The position numbers were made by a program, and so were the translations under genes. DNA of 11,778 nt from Clavulina sp. PMI_390 (taxonomy: Eukaryota > Basidiomycota > Agaricomycetes > Cantharellales > Hydnaceae): the NCBI GenBank assembly GCA_015039315.1, contig WIDE01000101.1, positions 104,226 to 116,003 of the forward strand. Direction: 5' to 3'. The stretch's first letter is position 1. Every line of letters starts with the position of its first letter. Positions 1 to 6,773 of this stretch are shown here, in pieces. A model generated the notes under the pieces. That model was not told where the DNA came from. It saw only the letters and a list, made by a program, of their open reading frames with translations, and searched no databases.

Positions 1-218
1 ATGTACAGAAAATCTGGATGAGTACCAAATGTATTACACCAGTCCATTTGGTTTCCCATTCCAGATGTACTTTTATGATGGACAAGCCTTGTAAATTTGG
101 CACACATTCAGAATAGAATTTTAAAATTTAATCACTGATTTTTGTCTTATAATGATGTAGGTTAGAGTACGTATTTTTCACAATATAACCCTTTGTACAT
201 CAATTTTATCATGGTGTG
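1..218. other. AT-rich flank upstream of the gene A homology
   Basis: This stretch contains no convincing coding sequence. It is AT-rich, especially 91-210, with a single CpG (near 169). It ends exactly where similarity to the downstream gene A copy begins (position 219). The downstream copy has 103 codons ahead of the equivalent point and none of them can be recognised here, so 218/219 looks like a truncation or insertion breakpoint. A GTAAAT at 91 and the CAG at 220-222 could in principle act as intron ends, but the sequence before 91 does not resemble the 5' part of the downstream copy. Confidence 0.5.
3..70. repeat. Imperfect long hairpin (nested inverted repeat)
   Basis: Three nested arms pair in order. 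ACCAAATG (24-31) pairs perfectly with CATTTGGT (45-52) across a 13-nt loop, ATCTGGA (12-18) pairs with TCCAGAT (60-66), and GTAC (3-6) pairs with GTAC (67-70), with small bulges between arms. Such a structure could be part of a small non-autonomous element end or a folded RNA, or could be incidental. The window starts right at it, so its full extent cannot be seen. Confidence 0.5.
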
Positions 219-353
219 GCAGGAGGGTTGGACAACAAGGAGGACAAGCTCAGCAATGATGACAAAGTTCTGGTCCCAATGACACACATGGAAATCAATG
301 TCCCCAAAACACGCCAGCATAGTGAGTCATGGCCACCCCAAGATGACCTTTGC
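219..353 (+). repeat. Repeat copy 1 (CpG-decayed), paired with 11644-11778
   Basis: 135 bp aligned without gaps to 11644-11778 in direct orientation, with 15 differences. Twelve are CpG in the partner and TpG or CpA here, two form a single TG/CA site, and one (G to A in AAG) is outside CpG. The last 39 bp are identical and contain no CpG. The alignment is limited on the right only by the window end. Confidence 0.9.
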
Positions 354-545
354 CATTGTGCAATGAACTCTGACAACAATTTTGACCTTGTTCATGCAAT
401 CATAGTGCTACTGCGCACAGTAGGCCACATGTCTATTGCAGTTAGACCACCTATCCACACTCCCCCTTCCACTCCTCCTCCTCGAGACGCTGTTATCAAG
501 CACCCACACCTTGCAAAACCAACAATTGGCAATATAATTCACAAG

Positions 546-607
546 GTACGAGCCTTCATTGAACGATTAGCAGTGACCTGAACCTGGCATTAAATGCGTT
601 ACTGCAG
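546..607 (+). other. Possible 62-nt intron in gene A copy
   Basis: It begins GTACGA after an AAG codon and ends CTGCAG. Removing it leaves phase 0 and joins the frame ending at 545 to the frame starting at 608. Its length equals that of the second gene B intron (62 nt, GTACAA...TTCAG). The alternative is continuous coding with one base lost near 571-578, because both flanking frames stay open up to that point and give plausible helical peptide. Confidence 0.4.
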
Positions 608-1684
608 GACATGGAAGACACCACTATAGTCAATGATGCTGAATGGCTTACCAGATCTAAGAAGACCATGACTTTTGCTGACAAGCTTTGCAGCTATGCC
701 CCACCTCCATTCTCTACTATCACCCCACCAGTCCCTGTCACACCCTTGCCAAGCGCTCTGCCCATCTCTCCCAATCCTCTTGCAAAGCTTAATGAACTTG
801 AGCAGTTTGCTCATGCCCATCAACAAGAACTTGTGAGTGTACAGCAAGATATTGATGCAATGGCAGAGCATGGCAAGGAGGCTCGAACATCTGCAGTCTC
901 TCATGACAAGGCTATTGTTCTACATAACAAGGTCAAGGCCCTCCAAGACACCCTCCAGCACTTTGAACACCATATTTATGGGCTATCCACCACTGCACAC
1001 CTCACAAATGAGCAGATCACACACATGTTCAAGTATGTTGACAATGCTGTGCGTCAACAACGTCAAGCTGTTGCCCATGCCTTGATGCAGCTCTCTGCAT
1101 ACACTCCTGTCCTCTGGGATGCATGCAATCCTGCAGGTGCACTAGCCTCCACTTTCCACGCTATGTGTGCCAGTGTCAAGGCCATACAGAGGCAACACCC
1201 AGGGAAGAGTGGTGCATTCAAGGCCGCAAGTGCACTCCGTCATGCATTTGCGGGCTTCCACCACATCCTCAGGGCATTGCGACCATATGCTCCCCCTGCT
1301 ACCCTCCATCACCCCTACAGTCTACCGGACCACATGGTCGCTGACTGGAGAGCATGGGTAGCAGCACTCATGAGCAAACTCTCACATGACAACGTCGCTC
1401 GTCTTCCGCAATACCCTACCATGTGGGAACAGGAGAATGCACATTTTGGGCCCTCCTCAGTGTCCAACCACCCCCTGGGCCGGTGTTCTGCCCCCACTTC
1501 CCATGCACTCCCACCTCAGACCAACACCAATCCACATTCACAGCCAACAATTGACCCTTGTGTGCATGCACCCATGCAATGAGGCCACAACCCTCCGGTC
1601 CAACAAGCTCCATATCCTGCTCTGGGATCCGCAGTCAGCAGGAATGGTATTGTATCCGACTCTGCTTCTGTTTGGAGTGACTAG

Positions 1685-1854
1685 GATTTTTTTCTTTTGT
1701 ACCAGTTTCCAATTTTTTTTTTGCACCAAGGGTTAAGTTGCTGCAGTGGGTAACAATGGGACTTGGTGTTCTGCATGATGTTTTCCTCTCTCACCTTCAA
1801 TTTTTTTTGGTTTGTTTTGTTTGTTTTCTCTCTAGCTTTTGCTTTGAGGAAAAC
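1685..1854 (+). other. T-rich spacer between genes A and B
   Basis: This 170-nt spacer contains no CpG and several T runs (1686-1734 and 1801-1830). A degenerate direct repeat is visible: TTTTGTACCAG near 1695 and TTTTGCACCAA near 1721. The end at 1812-1835 is a pyrimidine tract followed by CTCTCTAG, a good 3' splice site shape. With GTAACA at 1750 it could be a 5' UTR intron of gene B of about 86 nt. No TATA box is obvious. Confidence 0.35.
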
Positions 1855-2569
1855 ATGAGTAACAATCATATTACAACACTTGTTGACACTGACCTACACC
1901 TTGAAACAATGTCACTGACAGCAGAACTGGTAGTCATCCAGCTAGGACTACTATTATTGGCCTTCTTGGATTCGCTTCACTGTCTTGGCCAGTGTATTGG
2001 GGGTTTGACAATGACATGCCAGCATGTCACCACACCAGCAGCATTTGTGCCACTCCTGGTGACCACAAGTGTGCTTACTGGATGTTGGCTACTAGCATTT
2101 GTCATTGTTCAGATCATTGCTGAGGTGCCTTGGGCACAAACGTTTGTGAACATTTGGGCACTTGAACACTCAACATCCCTGGATGACATTGAGATGGGAG
2201 TCATGCATGATGCGCAGCTGGTAAGGGGCTAAACCCAACCAGCAGCAACACTCCAACCATAATAACAACAAGACTGACTATTCATTAATGGTAGAACCAT
2301 ACCCCTCCACCAGTGCCAACCATGTCTTATCCTCCTCCGTCCCTTATTCAGTCTGTGGACATCCCTCAGCCCCATGTGATCTTGAGTATGTTGAGAACAC
2401 ACCTCAAGTGTGACTTCTGTGATGGATTGCATCACCATACCATGATGCATACGTGCCCACTCTATCAAGAAGCCCAGGGTACAAAAATCATATACATTCA
2501 GAATTTTCTTGCACTAATCTATTTGCAATTTACAATTCAGGAGGAAACACATCTGTCAAGACAGAATAA
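1855..2569 (+). CDS. Gene B, predicted two-helix membrane protein with C-terminal Cys/His cluster (three exons)
   Basis: Unrecognised. The model is exons 1855-2220, 2295-2478 and 2541-2569. Intron 1 (74 nt) has GTAAGG, a CTGAC branch-like motif near 2274 and TAG; it is phase 0. Intron 2 (62 nt) has GTACAA, CTAAT near 2513 and TTCAG; it is phase 1. Both joins preserve the frame and end at TAA 2567-2569, giving 192 residues. Without splicing the frame would end at 2232 (125 residues). Residues about 25-45 and 64-88 are strongly hydrophobic helices with Cys between them (43, 47, 55). A Pro-rich linker (126-148) leads to C161, C164, H168-H170, H174 and C176, reminiscent of a zinc knuckle but with nonstandard spacing (C-x2-C-x4-H-x6-C). 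ATG 1855 is the first in-frame ATG after the T-rich spacer. The gene shares the CpG poverty of gene A (about 4 CpGs), so it probably belongs to the same decayed repeat. It has no stop inside the model, so it may be recently active or simply lucky. Confidence 0.5.
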
Positions 2570-2689
2570 GGAGTTAGCTAGAGCATAGTAATTAGTTGCT
2601 CTAGAATAATCCATACTGTTCCTCACTCTTATGGAAAGACAAAGTGTGCCTGAAAAGAAATGGATAAAAGGACAACACTAAGGAATGAT

Positions 2690-2717
2690 TTGCACAAAAA
2701 ACAACACCCTTGTGCAA
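2690..2717. repeat. Short perfect inverted repeat at the composition boundary
   Basis: TTGCACAA (2690-2697) and TTGTGCAA (2710-2717) are perfect inverted copies separated by 12 nt. They lie between the CpG-poor block and the CpG-rich gene C. They may mark a junction, act as a transcription stem, or be incidental. The reverse complement of the right part resembles the T-rich TTTTTGCACCAAGGG near 1730. Confidence 0.4.
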
Positions 2718-2741
2718 AAACCCCAACAAACACACCCAATA

Positions 2742-3392
2742 ATGCCCATGAGTGACTTAGGGCCAGCTTTCAACCCTCTATTTGTGTTTACAGCCCTCTC
2801 CATGGTGTCGGGCGTCATCGGCCTCTTGGTAGCCTTCACATGCACCGGGGACGCAACCCAGCACTGCCAGCGTCCTAGCTTCTGGAAAGCAATGGCCCCT
2901 TGCGTCAGGTGTCTCATCACCCTGGGAATAATCTATTTCTACAAGCAACCGGCAGGTTTTTGGAGAGAATTGGCCGAATTCCTTTGGTCCTGGAGGTGGA
3001 AGCGCGCAGCTCGGGCACGTTCAGAGTCGTCACACTCAACGGACCCTGATAATCATCTGCCGGAAGCGCCAGTGATAATTGAACCCGTACCTGCGGAAGA
3101 GCAAACCCGGCGGCCCGAGTCGAGCATCTATCCCGGTACGTCCGATGATGACATCACGAGCACGGATAATATCGAATACATGCGTCGCGACTCACTCGAC
3201 CCTCGTTCATCTTTGCCGGGAACGTTTTATATTGCAGACCCATACACTAACATGGATGTTGAAGCGCTTGGAACCAACAACGCGATGAGCTCTTCCACAC
3301 TCCACCCCCCTGTCGCAACGTCTTCACGGTCGCAACTCATCACCAAGCGCGCAAGCGGATCAAGCATTGCTTCCTCCCAATACCATGAGTAA
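2742..3392 (+). CDS. Gene C, predicted two-helix membrane protein with long cytosolic-type tail
   Basis: Unrecognised, 216 residues from ATG 2742. The frame is open back to ATG 2685, but that extension is polar and overlaps the inverted repeat, so the internal ATG just before the first helix is preferred (2748 is also possible). Residues about 11-33 form a hydrophobic helix and about 52-67 a shorter one. A Trp-rich amphipathic stretch and a basic cluster (WRWKRAARAR, about 83-92) follow, then about 120 residues rich in Ser, Thr, Pro and Asp, probably disordered. The basic cluster after the second helix suggests that the tail is cytosolic. No intron is needed. It is CpG-rich (about 46 in 2800-3400), in sharp contrast to genes A and B. 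It is followed by 164 nt of noncoding sequence before the candidate LTR. It could be a host gene next to the insertion or a repeat gene that escaped mutation. Confidence 0.55.
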   Translation: MPMSDLGPAFNPLFVFTALSMVSGVIGLLVAFTCTGDATQHCQRPSFWKAMAPCVRCLITLGIIYFYKQPAGFWRELAEFLWSWRWKRAARARSESSHSTDPDNHLPEAPVIIEPVPAEEQTRRPESSIYPGTSDDDITSTDNIEYMRRDSLDPRSSLPGTFYIADPYTNMDVEALGTNNAMSSSTLHPPVATSSRSQLITKRASGSSIASSQYHE

Positions 3393-3556
3393 CCTGTCTG
3401 ATTGACCCTGTGGTGTCAATTGACAAGATATGGTCAATCTGCAGTGCTTGTGCCGAATCAGGCATGGCCATGGAATGCACACGACTGAAAATATGTTCAC
3501 TTGTGTTAATGCCTTTGGATGGTTGCAGGGGACTGCAATGCCAAGTCTGTGCCACC

Positions 3557-3908
3557 TGTAGGGGACAGAGATGATTTTCGGATATTAGGTCATCATGGGA
3601 TCACGTACGACCCTCGATTACCTTCCCCAACAATCTATACCTTTCTTGACAATACTCATATCTTCTTAGTTCCTTTTCCAGTAGGATATTCGATTGGCTT
3701 CTACATGCATGTATATACTATAAGTACCTCAAGCCCTGGAGACTTGAAGGGGACAATCAATATCACGGGCAGAGCCCTTAGTTTCCCCCAATCCATCGTC
3801 TGATTCTCACTATCTACGACATCGCTACCGTCACGAGTCACAAGTGTCAGCGAGACACGAGCCTCTTTCTCCTCACACTCCGCTAGGCTACTCGCTCTAG
3901 CGCCCACA
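3557..3908 (+). repeat. Candidate 5' LTR (352 bp)
   Basis: It starts TGTAGGGG and ends CGCCCACA. The reverse complement of the end is TGTGGGCG, so the termini form an 8-bp inverted repeat with two mismatches and the canonical TG...CA ends. It contains a TATA-like box at 3719 and lies three bases ahead of a TGG-starting primer binding site. Its boundaries rest on these signals only, because no second LTR copy is available in the window for comparison. Confidence 0.5.
3719..3726 (+). promoter_or_regulatory. TATA-like box inside the candidate LTR
   Basis: TATAAGTA lies 162 nt into the candidate LTR, preceded by an AT-rich stretch, where a U3 promoter would be expected. It is about 280 nt ahead of the gag start. 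The 9-mer TATAAGTAC recurs ahead of the downstream gene A copy (11228). Confidence 0.4.
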
Positions 3909-3911
3909 ATT

Positions 3912-3929
3912 TGGTGATCCACGCCGGGA
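3912..3929 (+). other. Candidate tRNA primer binding site
   Basis: TGGTGATCCACGCCGGGA begins with TGG, complementary to a tRNA 3' CCA, and follows the candidate LTR end by three bases, as in LTR retrotransposons. Its complement has the form of a tRNA T-arm and acceptor 3' half. I cannot name the tRNA with confidence. Confidence 0.5.
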
Positions 3930-3998
3930 ATCTAGTGTATTAAACTAGGTCTCCTCACACCTAAACGATCGTCTTAGTAATTCAATAGTCAACCAGCT

Positions 3999-6686
3999 AT
4001 GGATCCAGCGGAAGTGGTGATGGGCGACCCAGCCGAGGCCCCGCTCGCTCCCGAAGCACCTTTCCCCATTCTTATTAATGCTGCCATGCCAATCCCAGGC
4101 TCTCTTGATGCCCCACATTTCGATGGCACTAATCTCAGAGAGTTCTTCATCAACTATGAGGCAGCTGCTGATGGCTCACACTGGGATGACGCCAGGAAGT
4201 GTAGCCGCCTTCCCCGTTATTGTAGCCCAAGGGTCGCAGACTTGTTGGAAACCTTACCCGAGATACATGGTGAAGACTGGGAAGCGCTTAAAGCAAAGAT
4301 CAAGGAGTATTACCATGAGAGCCGTAAACCTCGATACACTCGTCAGGACCTTGAGGCGTTTGTGAACATGAGTCCATTACGTGCCATAGGCACACGGAAG
4401 CAGTTCATTGAATACAATCGAGAATTTCAACTCCGAGTAGAATATATACGCCCCGAAGGAGCCCTCAGCGAAGCCGAAAAGAACTTGTACTTTTGGCAAG
4501 GTCTTCCCGACGCTCTGAAACGGGATGTATTCCTAGAAATGAAAACGAATAACCCGCACATGTCCCTGACGGAAGCCCAGCCTGTGGCAACTGTAACTGC
4601 TGCGACACTCAAAGTTCTCAATCGTGATTCACTTTACGCTCCTTTGGCCCTGGCTCGCCGACCCGTGGCATACACAAGCCAGCGTCACGCTTACAGAGAC
4701 CCGGAGGAGCAGGAAGAGGAAGAAGAAGAATGGTTAGAGTACCAGCGTTACCGAGAGCGAAGGGGGTATCCCACGTCAATGGCCGCCCAGCGCGCCCAGC
4801 TTACGCAACGAAAACTCGAGAGAGCACGCGTACCGCCGCCTGACTCAACAAATCTTTATGCGCCGTTTCTCCCGCCCACGACGAGGATCGCTCATAATCG
4901 CGCGACGCAGGGTGCTGGATTAATGAGGCCCAGTGCGATCGATCCCATGGTAGAAGAAACCATCACGCCAATATACAGCGATATGGATATCGACCCTCCG
5001 GAATTCCATACTCAAGCACGCGGTCAGTCCAACGACATGGAAGCACTGAGTAATAGCATACGATCCCTCAATATACAAGTTGCGCAGTTAGCTAAAGCTC
5101 AGCGACAGCCGTTCCGTAATCCACAAGTTCGCGGCACCGAGACATCGGCCCCCCCTATCAGAACACCTAATTACAGTGGCCCCGATCCAAACGCGCTGGA
5201 CAAGAAACCAAACGCCTACACGAACTGCTGGTTCTGTGGCAAGTCGCTACTAACAGAACACCCGCGCGGCCTCCGCTATTGTACGGCAGTTCTTCAAATG
5301 ATCAAGGAAGGTCTCCTTGTAGACGATGGCCGCCGAATCACTATGCCTGACGGCAGCGATTTCCCCAGAGCCCCTCGAGGCGAGACGGTTGAGGCCACTA
5401 TCCGTAAGATGTTCCCACCGCGCGAGAAGGTATCCTCACTAGCAATGCGACTGAAAGATTCCACCGTGTGGAGACCGCACCGAATCGTGGCTCTAGGCGA
5501 ATCCTCTCGTACACAGCCAGTTCTCAGGACTCAAGCGTCGGGAGGCGATAATTCAGCCCAAAATAAGGCATATGGTAACACCCGACCACTCAATAACGAT
5601 ATGAACAATCTCCCCGCCGAAGAAATCGTGGTAGAAGCACCGCCCGCCGACGCGCGAAAGCCCCGCGGTCGATCCGACTGGACTAACGAGTTGCGACAGG
5701 CATATGACGAAAAGGAAGTTATGAATCGAGTATTGGATACGATGGTATCTATACCTCTCAGGGATCTTGTGGGTACTTCGCCTGATATCGCTAAGAAGTT
5801 TAATGCATCAACAAAGGCATTCAGGGATGCCACCGACGCCACCGTTGCACCAACCTATCACCGCTCCCACATGGTCGTTGGCTCAGGGCGAGTCGCTCCA
5901 GGATGGGAAACCGACGATGAGCGAGACGAAGGTCTTGACTCAGTCAATTCACCCCCAATGACAGTGCATTTCAACGCACTACGCCGAGAACCCATTCGAC
6001 AGGTCTACTCAATGGGGTCTGGGATTATTCCCCTACAAGTGCAAGGAGAAGGAACTCGCGCCCTCATCGACTCGGGATCGGAAGTAAATCTAATTTCACG
6101 GAATCTGGCTAGTAGACTAAATCTTCCTATCGACCCTGCTGGAAGGAACTGGGTAGTTGAGGGATTAGGCAGCTCTCAGCCTCTCGATGGATGTTGCCAT
6201 AAAGTCCATATTGAAATCGGAGGAGTAGAATATGATGGAGCATTCTTCATCGGACCAGACGTTATATCGGAAGCATATGATGTTGTATTAGGTACCCCGT
6301 GGTTGCTACGTACAAACGCTAGTCTATCGTACGCTATTAGAAATGGAAACCCTACAATCAGTCTGCAAGCGTGGTCTGGAACAGGCGGTGAGTCTATTGT
6401 GCAAGATCTGGAGGTAGCAAACGACAAAAATAGTTACCATCTCGTCGAAAAGGATCAGACTCCCTATAACCGGACAACCCATGTGAGATCACTGCGATTA
6501 GTACCCTTTCAACAAGAGTATCGCCAGGCTCACAGAGGGTTGCTTATCGGACCACTATGTTCCGACTCTCAGGCGTTACTCGAGAGAGAGTATGAGACAC
6601 ACGGAGCCAAACCTCCCCCAAGCGCAGCAAACGGAGACTCTCCGGTGATCCCCACCATAGGACGTAATATATCAGAAGCATTATGA
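3999..6686 (+). CDS. gag-pro: Gag and aspartic protease region of the gypsy polyprotein
   Basis: 895 residues from ATG 3999 to TGA 6684-6686. Residues about 40-210 form a Gag-like capsid region (sequence FDGTNLREFF... then LYFWQGLP). An acidic tract (about 234-244) and Arg-rich segments follow. C410, C413, H421 and C428 form a nucleic-acid-binding Cys/His knuckle with a longer C-H gap than the retroviral C-x2-C-x4-H-x4-C. The motif VLDTMVSIPLRDLVGTSP at about 578 resembles the conserved segment just before the protease in basidiomycete gypsy elements (from memory of the family). The retropepsin catalytic triplet is D691-S-G within ALIDSGSEVNLIS, with the second motif VVLGTPWL around G765. Gag packages the RNA in virus-like particles and the protease cleaves the polyprotein. 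The reading frame stays open immediately after the terminal TGA, so this stop probably breaks an originally continuous Gag-Pol, although TGA-C is a weak stop context and readthrough is conceivable. Confidence 0.85.
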   Translation: MDPAEVVMGDPAEAPLAPEAPFPILINAAMPIPGSLDAPHFDGTNLREFFINYEAAADGSHWDDARKCSRLPRYCSPRVADLLETLPEIHGEDWEALKAKIKEYYHESRKPRYTRQDLEAFVNMSPLRAIGTRKQFIEYNREFQLRVEYIRPEGALSEAEKNLYFWQGLPDALKRDVFLEMKTNNPHMSLTEAQPVATVTAATLKVLNRDSLYAPLALARRPVAYTSQRHAYRDPEEQEEEEEEWLEYQRYRERRGYPTSMAAQRAQLTQRKLERARVPPPDSTNLYAPFLPPTTRIAHNRATQGAGLMRPSAIDPMVEETITPIYSDMDIDPPEFHTQARGQSNDMEALSNSIRSLNIQVAQLAKAQRQPFRNPQVRGTETSAPPIRTPNYSGPDPNALDKKPNAYTNCWFCGKSLLTEHPRGLRYCTAVLQMIKEGLLVDDGRRITMPDGSDFPRAPRGETVEATIRKMFPPREKVSSLAMRLKDSTVWRPHRIVALGESSRTQPVLRTQASGGDNSAQNKAYGNTRPLNNDMNNLPAEEIVVEAPPADARKPRGRSDWTNELRQAYDEKEVMNRVLDTMVSIPLRDLVGTSPDIAKKFNASTKAFRDATDATVAPTYHRSHMVVGSGRVAPGWETDDERDEGLDSVNSPPMTVHFNALRREPIRQVYSMGSGIIPLQVQGEGTRALIDSGSEVNLISRNLASRLNLPIDPAGRNWVVEGLGSSQPLDGCCHKVHIEIGGVEYDGAFFIGPDVISEAYDVVLGTPWLLRTNASLSYAIRNGNPTISLQAWSGTGGESIVQDLEVANDKNSYHLVEKDQTPYNRTTHVRSLRLVPFQQEYRQAHRGLLIGPLCSDSQALLEREYETHGAKPPPSAANGDSPVIPTIGRNISEAL

Positions 6687-6773
6687 CTCCCCGAAACGCG
6701 AGTTAGTGAGAGCGCTGAACCCGACGATGACGCGATAGCCTACCTCAGCGATGCCTTTTCCCAAAGCGATAGT

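Larger units (their letters stand above)
219..1684 (+). pseudogene. Gene A, 5'-truncated and CpG-decayed copy of an unrecognised repeated gene
   Basis: I do not recognise this protein. The frame at 219-545 is the same frame and nearly the same peptide as codons 104-148 of the intact copy beginning at 11335 (shared core ending SWPPQDDLC). There is no ATG: the open frame upstream offers only GTG at 216, and the homology stops at 219, so the 5' part is missing. The frame continues at 608-1579 either through a 62-nt phase-0 intron (546-607, GTACGA...CTGCAG) or across a one-base deletion. The peptide read through the 'intron' also looks coding (FIERLAV, then LNLALNALLQDME in another frame), so this is unresolved. 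The second part has a Pro-rich stretch (about 690-780), then a Gln/His/Leu-rich helical, probably coiled-coil region (about 795-1080). TGA at 1580-1582 sits where CGA would be expected, and the frame then runs naturally to TAG at 1682-1684. Only about 26 CpGs occur in this 1.47 kb. It is probably a nonfunctional repeat copy. Confidence 0.6.

Noticed and set aside
216..218. GTG as the start codon of the upstream gene A fragment
   Set aside because: Nuclear genes rarely start at GTG, and the homologous copy shows that the true start lies 103 codons upstream of this point.
2685..2741. N-terminal extension of gene C from ATG 2685
   Set aside because: Polar, Gln/Thr/Asn-rich and lying on the inverted repeat in CpG-poor sequence, before the composition change; the ATG at 2742 fits the membrane-protein start better.
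3552..3556. CCACC as one half of a 5-bp target site duplication
   Set aside because: The other half would lie after the 3' LTR, which is not in the window, so it cannot be tested.
3519..3803. 94-codon open frame on the + strand
   Set aside because: It spans the candidate LTR start and TATA box, has no recognisable motif, and gives a composition expected of noncoding sequence.
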